The translations under genes were made by a program, and so were the position numbers. A model generated the notes under the pieces. It saw only the letters and a program-made list of their open reading frames with translations. It had not been told where the DNA came from and ran no database searches. 64,000 bases of DNA, taken from assembly GCA_022495995.1 (NCBI GenBank), contig JAFEMH010001240.1, forward strand, positions 250,001 through 314,000. The letters run 5' to 3'. This document shows positions 1 to 11,885 of the stretch, in pieces (position 1 is the stretch's first letter; every line of letters starts with the position of its first letter). Source of the stretch: Adenophora triphylla var. japonica. Taxonomy: Eukaryota; Streptophyta; Magnoliopsida; Asterales; Campanulaceae.

Positions 1-100
1 TATATATATATATATGTATGTATATAATATGTATATACATACATACATATATATATATATATAATATGTATATACATATATATATATGTATATATATATG

Positions 101-159
<59 letters not shown>

Positions 160-322
160 ATACATATGTATATATATATATGTATATATGTATATATATG
201 TATATATATATATGTATATACGTATATATATGTATATATATATATGTATATATGTATAATATAATATAATATATATAATATATATACTATATATAAATAT
301 ATATAATATATATTATACTATA
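1..322. repeat. (TA)n / TATG microsatellite tract
   Basis: Almost pure alternating TA with scattered G and C (TATATG, TATAC units). It continues on the far side of the gypsy element at 12545, so the retrotransposon was inserted into this tract. Open frames through it are runs of Tyr/Ile and are not genes. Confidence 0.95.
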
Positions 323-985
323 TGAACATATCAAAAATGTCGAGTTGGGTCAAGCGGGTAAAAATTCAATCACAGACAACCGTGGCATCCACATTCTTAG
401 TGAAGCCGGCCCAATCACCATAAGGCCCAAGGCCCAACAACAGCAACTGTCGATCTAAGCTCATTGTCCGACCTCCAAGGTCCCGACCTAGCTTGATCTG
501 AACCAATGATCCATACTACCCTTCGGGTACGAACCATGCTCTACCCGCCAGTCAGGTCGACCATTCCACAAATGGCGACCTCGACTTAATCACCAAGTGT
601 CGACCTAACAGATGTGGACGCACATGAGTCAAACCTTTCCATAACCGGTTCCCTACAAATCAGGAGCCGTTACCTGACACGTTCACATTATTTGTAACTG
701 TCCCTAAAATCTCGGGGCTCATGCAGCACTACCAAATATACAACTGTCTTTACCTATAAATACTTCATCACTATCACCGATGCAAAGGTAACTGCAATTT
801 TGCTATTTGAATATACTGTGTTCAATACATTTTGCTCTCCCATCATCAAATACTTACTCTCACGCCCGAGGGTCTAAGCCGGAGACACACCCGGCTAGTC
901 GTGGGTTCTGATTTCAGGTCAAGGAGCCAGGTGATCAGTCCTGCCACGTGGAGGAAGATTGATAAGCACATTTCCTGCGGCATCA
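323..985 (+). repeat. 5' LTR of the gypsy element
   Basis: 663 bp, TG...CA ends. Repeated with about 25 small differences at 11886-12544. It holds the element's promoter. Confidence 0.93.
755..762 (+). promoter_or_regulatory. TATA box in the 5' LTR
   Basis: TATAAATA lies in the middle of the LTR and is conserved in the 3' LTR copy. It is the likely start of the U3/R boundary, with transcription beginning roughly 30 bp downstream. Confidence 0.6.
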
Positions 986-988
986 GTT

Positions 989-1006
989 TGGTTCCATTGC
1001 CGGGAA
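989..1006 (+). other. Primer-binding site
   Basis: TGGTTCCATTGCCGGGAA starts three bases after the end of the 5' LTR, where a tRNA 3' end primes minus-strand DNA synthesis. The TGG start matches the CCA tail. I did not assign the tRNA with certainty. Confidence 0.65.
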
Positions 1007-1049
1007 ACGTGCTTAAGCTTGACCTCGAAACTTTTCTCAACCTACAGCA

Positions 1050-3089
1050 ATGGTAACCCCAGACGGGCATGTCTCAGACGCTTCTGAAGAGTTCAATGAA
1101 GTGAATGTCAACACCAACGCAGATACCAATGCAAATGCTGAAAACACAAATCTGCCTCCTCCCCCACCAAATCGTCCTCATGGTAGAGCAACTCGCTCTA
1201 CCAGTGTTGTTGATGGCAGAGGATTGCCCGATACCAGAAGAGGGAAACGACACATGGAGGGACAAGGAGTTCCACCTCCTCCAAAACGTCCAGTTGGGCA
1301 AGTAAACATTGGAAACAGGGCAGGTCCCTCATCCAATCCCATGAGCAAGAAGGAAATGATGTTGGAACGAGCCCAAATTCTGGCTGATTTGATAGCTATG
1401 GAGGAGGCAGAGCAGGCCGACATACGTTCAGAAAGGGTGGCTCCCTCTCAAGTCTCCAACAGGCAGCAGGCCAGGAGTGCTAGGCCTAATGAGGGTGTGG
1501 GACAGAACGGCGAAGACAGGATAGTTCAACGACCTCCAACTCTCATTCATGTGCCGAGTAATGACTTAAGGGCTAACCTCACCAGGAATAGGGAGCAGGA
1601 GGCTCAATCAGATTTGAGGACGCATTTAGAGGCCAATAGAAGCCGACGTGGTTCCCCTGCCCGAACACAAAGATCAGGATCTCATAGGGACAGGAATGGG
1701 CGCATATCGCCTATAAGAGAAGAGAGGCGCAGGTCGCCACTCGGAGGTAATAGGCGCAGGTCACCATCCAGGGATGAAAGGCGCAGGTCGCCACAAAGAA
1801 ATGACCGGCACAGATCTCCAGTTCGATCAGAAAGGGCTCCTTCCCATAGAGATAGGAGAAGAAGACAGGTGACTCCCCCCAGAAGTGAGGGTCAGAGGTC
1901 AAATGTCGTTCCCCCTGCAGGAGATGACAGACCCGACGCTAGGGAATGGTTGTTGATGAAAAAGAAGTTCGAACAATGGGAGGAGGAGAGGAAAAAGGAC
2001 ACTGGAAAGGTCGAACGAATTAACTTTGCTCTTCGACCTCTATCCAAGGAACTGAGAGACAGTCGACCTCCTGCTGGATTTAGATTGCCCCTTCTGGAGA
2101 AGTACTCGGGGTCGACCAATGCAAAGAGTCATATAGCACATCTAGAAGCCACAATGTGTTTTGTCGCCAATGAGGACGACAATATGTTCAAAGCTCTCAT
2201 AAGCACACTCACAGGGGCAGCCCTAACTTGGTTGAATGGTTTGGCAGCTGGTAGCATCTCCACCTGGACGTGTTTCAGGACAAAGTTCCTAGATCGCTTC
2301 TCAACGGCTGGAGCTCGAAAGACGACAGTTACCGATCTAAATAACTTGGTGCAAGCTAAAAATGAAAGCTCAATGAGCTACTTCACCAAGTTCAAGGAGA
2401 TGGTAGATAAGATCGAGGAGGATCTCACTGACAGGGAAGTTATCAATCGGCTCAGAATGGTATTTCCTCGACGTACATGGATTATGAACTCACAAGCCAG
2501 ACATAATACAACTCGACAAGAGTTGTTCGAAAAGGTTTATAACGTCGCACTGGCCGAGGAAAGGAAAGAAAAGAAAAATGGGAAAAGCCCCAAGGTGGAG
2601 GTCGCCGATGACAAGAAGGACTCCAACAAAAATGGAGGAAACAATAAAAATGGAAAGAACAGGACAAGGGCGACAGAGAAGGTGCCCGAAGCTTTCACTC
2701 CCCTAACGGTGAGTCGAACTGAAATCATGAATGCGGTCGAGCTGGCCCCACCTGCCCCAATAAACCCAGGCAACAAGTTCAGAAGGGACAACAGCAAGTA
2801 CTGTGATTACCACAAAGACACGGGTCATCTCACGGAGGATTGCTTAGGCTTGAAGCGCATTATCCAAAGAATGGTCGAACAGGGAAGACTCGATGCATAT
2901 GTGAAAAGGCCTCAAACCGGTGGAGGCGAGCAGCTTGCAGGTGGACAACAAGGACCAAGGCAACCTAGATTGAACTTGGGAGTCATCACGACAGTAGCAA
3001 GCCAAAGAACACGCCCATCAAACATAAAATTTTTCACCAACAAGGCCCTGGTTACGTGCCTCCAAGGAGAGATGTCAGAGATGATGTGA
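1050..3089 (+). CDS. gag: Gag polyprotein of the gypsy element
   Basis: An open frame of 679 codons starting MVTPDGHV, 64 bp after the LTR. The N-terminal third is low complexity (Pro-rich, then Arg/Ser-rich). A block at about residues 205-280 contains repeated RRRSP units, resembling an SR/RNA-binding tract. A retrotransposon-gag (PF03732-type) core follows at about residues 345-500, with the usual YSG...H...L pattern and TLTGAALTWLNGL. Near the C-terminus, about residue 583, is a single zinc-knuckle-like motif CDYHKDTGHLTEDC. Gag forms the cytoplasmic particle that packages element RNA. The frame closes at TGA 3087-3089 while protease begins in another frame at about 3056, so expression of pol would need a frameshift or is broken by mutation. 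Confidence 0.88.
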   Translation: MVTPDGHVSDASEEFNEVNVNTNADTNANAENTNLPPPPPNRPHGRATRSTSVVDGRGLPDTRRGKRHMEGQGVPPPPKRPVGQVNIGNRAGPSSNPMSKKEMMLERAQILADLIAMEEAEQADIRSERVAPSQVSNRQQARSARPNEGVGQNGEDRIVQRPPTLIHVPSNDLRANLTRNREQEAQSDLRTHLEANRSRRGSPARTQRSGSHRDRNGRISPIREERRRSPLGGNRRRSPSRDERRRSPQRNDRHRSPVRSERAPSHRDRRRRQVTPPRSEGQRSNVVPPAGDDRPDAREWLLMKKKFEQWEEERKKDTGKVERINFALRPLSKELRDSRPPAGFRLPLLEKYSGSTNAKSHIAHLEATMCFVANEDDNMFKALISTLTGAALTWLNGLAAGSISTWTCFRTKFLDRFSTAGARKTTVTDLNNLVQAKNESSMSYFTKFKEMVDKIEEDLTDREVINRLRMVFPRRTWIMNSQARHNTTRQELFEKVYNVALAEERKEKKNGKSPKVEVADDKKDSNKNGGNNKNGKNRTRATEKVPEAFTPLTVSRTEIMNAVELAPPAPINPGNKFRRDNSKYCDYHKDTGHLTEDCLGLKRIIQRMVEQGRLDAYVKRPQTGGGEQLAGGQQGPRQPRLNLGVITTVASQRTRPSNIKFFTNKALVTCLQGEMSEMM

Positions 3090-4855
3090 TCAGCTTCTAC
3101 CCCCATGAGTTGGCAACTAATATGGCGGCTAGGGAGCAAGTTCTCGTCATCCCAGGTCTCATAGACGGATGTACGACGAGCAGACTCCTGGTCGACACGG
3201 GGGCCTATAAAGACATTTTGTTCTACAAAACCTTCCAGGAGATGGGTCTTTCCAACGAGCAGCTTGAAAGGTATGATGGCAGGTTAGAAGGCTTCACGAA
3301 TCATCGAGTCGACGCTAAGGGGCAGATAGAGCTAGACGTCGACCTAGGCCAGCATCCTTACAGGGTCGTATCCAAGGTAAAATTTATTGTGATAGATGTG
3401 AACAGTGATTATGTTGCTATCCTTGGTATTCCTGGTCAGGTCGCGCTTGAAATGGTAGCATCAATCCCCCACCAACGAGTCAAGTTTCCTACACCTGCTG
3501 GAGTAGGCTGCGTACAAGGCACAGCTCGAGCCTACCTGGATCATGTTCTTCGGGAAAGAAAGAAGAGATAGCTAGAGATTAAGACGGCAGATGAATACTT
3601 AAAGCTGTCCCAATCAGTCACCAAAACTACTCGACTGTTAACTATCACCAATGTGGAGGAGTCGACCTATCGCTCAAATGACGATGTCATGATTGAGTAG
3701 ACACGTCACTCTGAAAACACAGCGGTCGATCCAGATGTAGTTATGGTCGACCAAGTCCTCATAGGCGACCTATGCCTCCAGATCGACAATAACTCGGGGG
3801 CCACCACCACCACCAGTGAGGTCGCAGATAAGCTGGATGATATGATAGCTGAAGAAGCTCCACACCTGAGGGCCGAGAAGAGACAAAGGGTCAGAGAGAT
3901 CATCGTTGAGACCCTGCAGTTCAGAGATGGTCCAGAGCTGGAAGCTGTGGACGAGCTAGAATCAGTGATCACCAATCTTTCCTACCCCGACCAAAAAATC
4001 CAAATTGGAAAGCAGCTATCAGACGAGGAGCGAGCAGAGATCATCGAGCTGTTAAAAGAAAGTAATGATGTCTTTGCATGGCGAGTAGAGGACATGAGGG
4101 GAATCAAGGAAGAAGTCGCTGTTCACAGGCTTGAAGTCAACCCGACTATAAAGCCCAGACCCCAGAAATTGAGGAGCTTCGCTCGAGATAAGGAAGAGGC
4201 CATAAAAGCTGAGGTACAAAAACTTTTGAGTGCATGTATTATTAAGGAGGCCACTCATACAACCTGGTTGGCCAACGTGGTCATGGTGAAAAAGTCAAAT
4301 GGCAAATGGAGGATGTGTGTCGACTTCACCACTCTAAACCTCGCTTGCCCGAAGGACAGCTATCCTCTTCCTAGGATCGACAAACTTGTTGATTCCATTG
4401 CTGGTCACTCTACCCTCAGCTTCCTAGATGCTTACTCGGGGTACCATCAAATAAAGATGCACGAGGATGACATTGTGAAAACAGCTTTCCAAGCAGCCGG
4501 GGGCATCTACTGCTATAACATGATACCATTTGGATTGAAGAATGCAGGGGCGACTTATCAACGCATGGTGAACAAGGTCTTTGCCTCTCAAATTGGCCGA
4601 AACATGGAGGCCTACGTCGACGATATGGTCATCAAAACTAAGACCGGACGTCACGTGGTCGACCTAAAAGAAACATTCGCCAACTTGAGAGCAAACGACA
4701 TGAAGCTCAACCCTAGCAAGTATATCTTTGGGGTAGCAGCTGGCAAATTCCTTGGATTCATGGTGTCCCAGAGGGGTATAGAAGCTAACCCAGAGAAGAT
4801 CAAGGCTCTAGTCGAGATGAAGGAGCCAACCAGGAAAGGAGATGCAATGACTTAA
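3056..4855 (+). pseudogene. pol: Protease and reverse transcriptase part of pol (broken)
   Basis: One reading frame carries the aspartic protease (3056-3571) with active-site LLVDTGA and flap AILGIPG, followed by RT (3743-4855). RT motifs in order: WLANVVMVKKSNGKWRMCVD, LDAYSGYHQI, FGLKNAGATYQ, and the catalytic YVDDM with two aspartates. Protease and RT are in the same frame but separated by two in-frame TAG stops (3569-3571 and 3698-3700). A frame change occurs at 4855 in the RT thumb. In the family these are parts of one polyprotein. Here it cannot be made intact, so I call it a pseudogene although each catalytic motif is preserved. Confidence 0.87.
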
Positions 4856-7221
4856 TGGCAGGTGGTGGCACTCTAGGTCGCTTTATAGCCAAGTCGGCCG
4901 AAAGGTCTCTCCCCTTCTTTAAATCATTGAGGGGGACGAAAAACTTTGAGTGGACGGCCGAATGTCATTCGTCGTTCCAACAACTCAAAGAATACCTTGC
5001 CACTTCTCCACTATTGAGCAGCCCGACCACTGGTGAAACTTTGTTCGTATACCTATCTCGCTGGAGACAAGTCGCTTGCAGCAGCCTTGGTCGGAGAAGA
5101 AGAGGGACATCAAAAGCCGCTTACTATGTCAAGAGACCCCATCGGACGTAGAGGGCGTATACTACAATGCCGAGAAGGTCGCATATGCCTTAGTCAGTAG
5201 CTTCAAGGAAGCCGCGAGCTTATTTCTTGGCTCATCCTATCGTGGTGCTCACGAATGCACCCTTGAGAAAAATATTACACAAGCCGTAAAGTTCGGGTCG
5301 TCTACTCAATCGGTCAATTGCCCTTACGGAATTTGACATCGAGTATCGACCTCGAAAGGCATCAAGGCTCAAGCTCTAGCGAGATTTCTTGGTCGAGCTT
5401 ACGTTCACCAAGGAAGACAAATGAGAAGCGAGCTCAAAAGGAGAAAACCAAAGGGAAAGAGCGCAGTCCCCTCGCCATTACTCTATCCGACGATTGCTGG
5501 AAGGTCTACTCGGATGGGTCAGCTACAAAAAATGTCAGTGGAGCTGGAATTGTTTTAATTGAGCCAGAATATGGAACCGTGTACGAGGAGTCACTAAGGT
5601 TCAAGTTTGATTCATCCAACAATCAGGCAGAGTATGAAGCCCTGATAGCAGCCATAGAGTACGCCAAGTGTTTTGGAGCGACTAAAATCATGGCTTATTG
5701 TGATTCCCAACTGATAGTCAACCAGGTTAGAGGCGAGTACGAGGTACTTAGTTCCACTTTAATCAAATACTGCGACCTGGTGAAGGAGCTGATAAAGGAT
5801 TTGGAATTCTGGGAGATTCAGAGGATTGGACGGGAAGACAACGAGCTAGCCGACCTCCTCTCGAAGTTATCTACATCGAACGAGCCACATGAAGAGCCCA
5901 TCTCTTTCCTCGAAAATCTAGCTTATGAGAGGATAAAAATTCAATGTGTAGAGGACACTTCAAGAAATTGGGTTTATGAGAAGTGTTGGATCGAAGAAAT
6001 GAAGGCGTACCTAGAAAGTGGCGAGCTGCCTGATGACGAGAAGAAAGCTCGAGCTATCAAAAAGAAAGCTCCGAGGTACGTTATTCAAGGAGGCGATCTG
6101 TTCAGAAGATCCTACACTCGACCATTGCTAAAGTGCATCCACCCTCAAGAGGTAGCCCTATTGATAAATGAGGTACACAGTGGGATTTGTGGTGGACACC
6201 CTGGGGGCCAGGACTCTTGCCGACAAGTTGATTACTTTGGGATACTACTGGCCACACATGAGAGCTGACACTCATAACTTTGTTCAGCAATGTGATCAAT
6301 GCCAAAGGTTTGCCAACCTACCTCATATGCCTACAACGGAGCAAACTCCTGTGATCGCTGCTTGGCCCTTCGATATGTGGGGTGTCGACTTGATTGGACC
6401 CTTCCCTCCCGCCCGGGGAAATTGCAAGTATGTGATCGTTGCCATTGATTATTTCACCAAGTGGGTAGAGGCCAAGCCATTAGCTCGCATCACAGAGGAA
6501 AACGCCATCAACTTCATTCATGATTTCATTTGGTGTCGATTTGGTTTTCCTCGAGCCATAGTGTCTGACAACGGCCTGCAGTTCTCCAGAGCCTTCGAAA
6601 CAGAGATGAATCGGGTAGGAATCAAACATTGGCAATCTTCTGTCGCCTATCCTCAAGGAAATGGGCAAGCTGAAGCAAATAATAAACCGGTTCTATCTCG
6701 CACTCAAGACAGTCTCGTAGGTCGACGCAATAATCGGGTTGGACGAACTCCCCGTTGCTCTTTGGGCGGTTCGCGCACAACCACTTCGGGGGCCTACGGA
6801 GAAACCCCATTCGCTCTCACATATGGATCGAGGCCACGGCACCCGCCGAGCTCGATTTCCTATCGCTGTAGTGACATTCTTTGATCAAGAGCAGAATGAT
6901 ATCAACAGATTGATCGACCTGGATTTAATCGACGAGAAGCAAGACACGGCTTACCTTCGAATGGTTAACTACAAGCAGCGGACTAAAAGTTACCACGACA
7001 AGAAAGTGAAGGCCAGGTCATTCCAAGTAGGAGATTATGTGTTGAGGAAGATCGAGGCAACGGGGAGAAGGACCCAGCAAAACAAGCTATCTCCCAACTG
7101 GGAAGGTCCTTACATAGTTACTCGGGTTGTCAAAGAAGGGACTTACATGATTAGTCATCCTGATGGTGAAGAGCTGAAGCACCCATGGCACGCTACTCAC
7201 CTCATCAAGTATTACTTCTAA
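4855..7221 (+). pseudogene. pol: RT thumb, RNase H and integrase part of pol (broken)
   Basis: Continues pol in at least four frame segments. The RT connection (4855-5151) contains RFIAKSAERSLPFFKSL. RNase H (5480-5900) has the acidic residues in YSDGSA, NNQAEYEAL and YCDSQL. Integrase (about 6160-7221) has an HHCC zinc-binding region ending CDQCQRF and the DDE core: D in WGVDLIGPFP, D in VSDNGLQFS, E in QGNGQAEA. Its C-terminal domain has the GPY/F motif NWEGPYIV. No chromodomain follows, as expected of the Tat lineage. Frame shifts at about 5150, 5330, 6220 and 6750 make this a non-functional copy. The product would copy RNA to cDNA and insert it. Confidence 0.87.
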
Positions 7222-8141
7222 AGTTCAGATCAATAGCTCAGTTCAAGGTTATTACAGTTCCTAAGATTGAAATCTGTCATAGTTCTAGCTTTCCATTGAT
7301 GTAAACGTTTCCATACTTCAATAAAAATTGCACCTTTGTTCGACCCGACATTGTGTAACCTTATCTTCAACAAGCTCGAATCTTAGTCAGCTTCGTTTCA
7401 ACAAGCTCGATTCTTAATCAGCTTCGTTCATTTCAACAAGTCCGACTCTTAGTCGACTTCGTTCTGACAAGCTCGACTCTTAGTCAGCTTCGTTTTAACA
7501 AGCTCGATTCTTAATCAGTTTTGTTTATTTAACAAGTCCGACTCTTAGTCGACTTCGTTCTATCAAACTCGACTCTTAGTCAGCTTCGTTTTAACAAGCT
7601 CGATTCTTAATCAGTTTTGTTTATTTAACAAGTCCGACTCTTAGTCGACTTCGTTCTATCAAACTCGACTCTTAGTCAGTTTGTTCTAATTAGCTCGATT
7701 CTCAATCAGCTTCATCCCTTAAAAACAAGTCCGACCTAAGGTCGACTTCGTTCTAATAAGCTCGACCCTTGGTCAGTTTCAATAGTTTGAACATGTTCGA
7801 TTCGTAGTCAATCTCGTTCACAAAAAGTTATACAAGACTGAGGTCGACTAAATCAGTAGAGATCAAGTCGCCTCTAGGCTTAAGTTGTCTCATTCATCCT
7901 ATCATATCTAGCTCGACATCTACATGCTAACATCAAAAGCATAGAACATACAAGAATATGGAGTCAGCTACGATTAGATATAAATAAGTCTCCCAAAGGC
8001 GGGCCAAGGCTTACACAAAACAGAAGTTATGATGTCTCATGCCTCCCAAAAACATGGCCAATGCATTCAAATTAGTTATCAAACAAAAAAGCAAAAAATT
8101 GTTTTGGGATTTGTTCTTTACATCATCAATACAAAAGTAAC
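7222..8141. other. Post-integrase non-coding region of the gypsy element
   Basis: Spacer between the pol stop and the antisense gene. It holds the tandem repeat block at 7363-7811 and otherwise no coding signal. Confidence 0.6.
7363..7811 (+). repeat. Tandem repeat block, ~32-36 bp subunits
   Basis: About a dozen variants of AACAAGCTCGACTCTTAGTC followed by AGCTTCGTT. Subunits alternate between AAGCTCGA and AAGTCCGA types, and a higher-order period of 96 bp is visible (7491 vs 7587). AGTCGACT palindromes recur. Retand-type elements are known for amplified tandem repeats at this place. Confidence 0.85.
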
Positions 8142-10997
8142 CTAAGAATCCTGGCCGGCGTCAGTTTGATCGTCAGTGACAACCCGCTCTTCATTGACAG
8201 GCTCATGTTGTAGAGGGCTCAAGGGTTTACCCGACTCTGAATATACTCGCTCAGTTTCTTCTTCCATGAGGTCGGCATCTTCAAGCTCTTGCAAAACAAC
8301 ATCAAGATTCCTCTCGGCAATTGGGGGAGCTAACCATTTCTCGCAGCCGTCCTCTTCATCTTCCCCGGGCGATGAAGGCTAAATCATTTTCAAGATAAGG
8401 AACAATTGAGTGTCCACCACGGCCGTCATGTCGTATTGGGGTCGTAGAACCAACGAGCTAGTTGCTCGAGGGTAACTCCAGCCGTTGGATCTACCAAAGC
8501 CCGGTGCGCCATATGACGTTTACCTACCTCCAGAAAGTCCTGGGCCTTGGTCACTATAGCGTTGTAATATTAATCCCCCTCTTTAAATTTACCAACGGCA
8601 GCCTTTAGCAAGATTTTCAAGCAATGGCCTGGAGGTCTCCTTGCCATTTCACCCGCTCGAGTCGATGTTCTTCATGCAAATCGACCAAGAAGGAGTCCTT
8701 CTCCTTCGTGGCCTGGAAACCGTTGCGCCTCCGTCTTGGTCTTCTCAAGCTCTTTCTTCTCAGCATTTCTTTCCACCTCCACCTCCTTAAGCCTGGACTC
8801 TGCAGCTTCATGATCGGCCAGGGCTTTCTTCTTCACCATCTCCAAGGCATCATACGAGTTATCCAGATCGTTGTATTTTTCTTTTAACTCGGCCAGTTCT
8901 TGTGATTTCTTGGACAAGTCCTTAAGAGCCTGCCTCTCCCTCTCAATGGAGGCCCTCCAAGAGCTTTTGACCTGCTCGACCATGGTGAGATTCTACATTT
9001 AAGGGAAACCAGGGAAGTGTTAGCTTATAAGTCAAGTTGATTGATTAAAAGAACAAGCGACTAGACTGAAAGGAAAAAGTGAAAAATTACCTCGCAATGA
9101 ACCATCCCAGAGCGAGCTGAGAATTCCTCAGGGGTGATCCCATTATCAGCAAAATGAGCTAGGAGGTCGACATCAATGGCCCTCCTGACCACGACCTGGC
9201 CCAAGCTCATGTCTGGATAACGGCGGCTCAGGCAATTGACTCCTTCGAGAGGAGGGACATCGCTCAATCTCTTCATCCGATCCTCTAGCGACTCTTGGGC
9301 AGTGGGAGAAGGAATTGGTGGAGGAAGTTGACTTGAAGAAACTGACTTCCCTTTTCGCATCGTGACCTCTTCTTCGTACTCGTAGGTTGATCATCAGAAT
9401 CCATCTCCATGTCATCATCTTCAATATCTACAACATTCAATGGGATGGCCCTCGCTATCTCGCCCAGAGGTCGCAAGATTGGCATCCCGAATTGGGCCTG
9501 AGCTTAGGCTTGCTCTAGCCGACCTGTTGGACTCGTCACCTCCTTCATTGACATCCATGGACTGAGTACCACTTTGCAGGGGGTCATCTTCTTCAATCTC
9601 CTCCATGGGCACCATCCCAACATTATCCTTGGACAACAAACCAGTTCTCCTCTCTGCTTCTCTCTGCCTGTTAGCTCAAGCAATGGCAGCTCCATGAGCC
9701 TTCTTTGCTTTCTTCTTGTCAGAAATGCCAACAATGCGTCCCATATTTGCTTCTTGTTCGGGAGTTAAAACTGCAAAAATCCAAAATAGCAAAGTGTTAG
9801 ATCGACACACGAAAGTTCTACATACGAGCATAAGTTCTATGTACGAGCAAACTATGTACGACTTAACATCCTATATGCGATTTAACAAACGACGAGCTAA
9901 GAGAAGAGCGTACAGTACAAAATAATTCATTATGCTGTCAGATCAACATACAGGCTACGAGCTAATCATGGGCGAGCTAATTGTTCTACATACGAAGGTC
10001 TATATACGAGCAAGCTATACATGCAAGTTAACAGATAAAGGGCGAATAAAGGAAAGCTGAACAGGGATATCTTACCACCAGCATGCTCCCCATTGTCCTT
10101 GCAGAAGTTGGCAGTCTTTTTACAACGTTGACATTTATCTCCAAATTTACCCAACGCATGGGTAACCCAATCAGGATAAATGGTGCCCCTTCCAACTGGC
10201 ACCAAGGGTTGTACTTCTCCCTCTCCAGCCATCATTCCAGCCTGGATGAAGTTGTACTTGGTAGTAAGCAGACTCTCCCAACTGATGGGCCCTTTGTCAG
10301 CTATTCGACACAATTTCTTATACAGGTCAAAGTGCCAGAACGGCTCCCAATAATCCCTCTCATCCATGGTTTCTATTTCATCATTGGGTAAAGGAAACTC
10401 CCATCCTAACCTACTTTCTACCACCACCACATGCGAGTTCCAGCCACTGTGCTTGCTGGGGAGGTTCGTGAAGAGTTTGGGAGATTTGAGTTTAGAAGGG
10501 GTACTGATGCTCAGATCCTCCCCACTATACTTGATACAAAAGAATTCCTTGAATACCCTCATACAGGGTTCATATCCTAAAAATCTACATACCATAGCGA
10601 AGCATACTAGAACCCTACAGGTATTGGCTCCGAGCTGAAGGGGTAGGGCATTGGCACACTCCAAAAATTCGTTAATAAAGGGGTCAAGGGGCAACCTGAG
10701 GCCGGCTACGAATTGGCCATAGAAGAAAGCTACTCTAGTGGCATCCTTGGTGAAGGTCGACCTAAATTGTTTCATAAAATCCTTCTGAGTATAGATGGTC
10801 ACTCTATAGTCCTCCTTGCTCACTTCACAAAAATCCCAGATCATGCTATACCTAGAAGGCAAATTCTTCTTTCCACGCAACGGCCCGTGAGGAATATAAC
10901 CTCTCTCATTCTTCCCAGGCACGACAGAAGAGCCAAATGCATCCACTATACGGGGACTTGAAGAAGTTGAAGCTGTAGCTCCACCTCGAGTCGTCAT
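8142..10997 (-). pseudogene. Spliced antisense gene of the gypsy element (gypsy-type transposon domain)
   Basis: Runs opposite to pol. Exon 1 (10997-10076) starts MTTRGGATAS and encodes about 307 residues, including FYGQFVAGLRLPLDPFI, typical of the plant 'putative gypsy type transposon' family (PF04195). A GT donor follows (10075-10074). Exon 2 begins after a TTTGCAG acceptor at 9770 and continues in frame as VLTPEQEANMGRI, with an acidic low-complexity stretch, up to a GT donor at 9090. Exon 3 begins at 8992 in the matching phase (NLTMVEQVKSSW). It holds a long coiled coil (SQELAELKEKYNDLDNSYD) and ends near a TAG at 8142. Damage seen: a TGA in exon 2 (about 9674) and frame shifts in exon 3 near 8715 and 8550. 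Its role is unknown. In the family it may be a regulator or a captured host gene. The exon joins are my inference from splice sites and phase. Confidence 0.7.
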
Positions 10998-11045
10998 ATC
11001 TGTACAATAAAAAGAGGAAGCAGGGGAGTCAGTCCTATGATCACA

Positions 11046-11570
11046 TTAAGTCGACCTACCTAAGGGCGACCTAGACTCCCCCGGAAAACCTATTTTGTTT
11101 CTAAGGAAGGAGGGTTTATGGACATCCCTAACATAAAACAAGGTGATATGGTCGAGTAGTTCGTGAAATAGATGAAAAGTGACGATATTTGAGTCATCTA
11201 TCACTAAATTTTCAACGTCCCCTACACTGAGCAACCCTATCTCACTGAAATTCAAATCCCACCTGGTCAAAATGGAGGCGCATTCATCCAAATACATCTC
11301 TCTCCACTCACCGTTCACATTCTTGTACACCCTACTTCTAATAAGATAGCACTCCATACCAAGCACCTGGTTCACTACGGAAGGTTCTAGCCATGGCGGA
11401 AACGAAAACAGAGCAGAAATTAAAACCCTAAAGCAAGAGTACAAGAGAAATACCTCAATTGATTGCAGAAGGGGGAGTCGTAGCCAAGGACGCAAGCTTG
11501 GGTTAAATCCTGGAGTTGCTCCGCAATTATCGCCAAGGAGGAACAAGAGCTCAAGACGGTAAGAATTCAA
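11046..11570 (-). CDS. Unidentified upstream ORF on the antisense strand of the gypsy element
   Basis: 174 codons, starting at a possible non-ATG. A hydrophobic N-terminal half (FLLYSCFRVLISALF) is followed by a polar part (VLGMECYLIRSRVYKNVNGE). I recognise no family. A splice-acceptor-like TTGTACAG lies just upstream of the ATG at 10997, so this could be leader or an upstream exon of the antisense gene. It could also be chance. Confidence 0.3.
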   Translation of the reverse strand: MNSYRLELLFLLGDNCGATPGFNPSLRPWLRLPLLQSIEVFLLYSCFRVLISALFSFPPWLEPSVVNQVLGMECYLIRSRVYKNVNGEWREMYLDECASILTRWDLNFSEIGLLSVGDVENLVIDDSNIVTFHLFHELLDHITLFYVRDVHKPSFLRNKIGFPGESRSPLGRST

Positions 11571-11870
11571 ATCGAAAAGGATTTTGGGTATTTATATTTT
11601 CCCAAATTTGGAAGGGAAAAAGGAAATTCAAAATTGATTTTTCTAAATTAAACACCGAAGCGGTTTCCCGTAAGACCACCAAGCGTCAAAAACAAGAATG
11701 ATTTACGTAAAAAATGGCGCTGCGTTTCCGATCTCGACCGCTCGTCGTCAACGTCCAGATCATGCCACGTCATCTTGGGTCGACTAAACTTCGTAGAGCG
11801 AGTAGCGACTCGCGAGTAACAACAATTTTCATCGAGATTTCCTTAACTTCCTAGTCGACAAAGTCGACTC

Positions 11871-11880
11871 GAAAGTCGGG
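11871..11880 (+). other. Polypurine tract before the 3' LTR
   Basis: AAAGTCGGGG, followed by CCAC and then the 3' LTR at 11886. The G-rich tract next to the LTR is where plus-strand DNA synthesis would start. Confidence 0.55.
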
Positions 11881-11885
11881 GCCAC

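Noticed and set aside
18..269. Open frames rich in Tyr/Ile in the TA tract (also 12391-12734, 13295-13720)
   Set aside because: Translation of TATA repeats; no gene signal.
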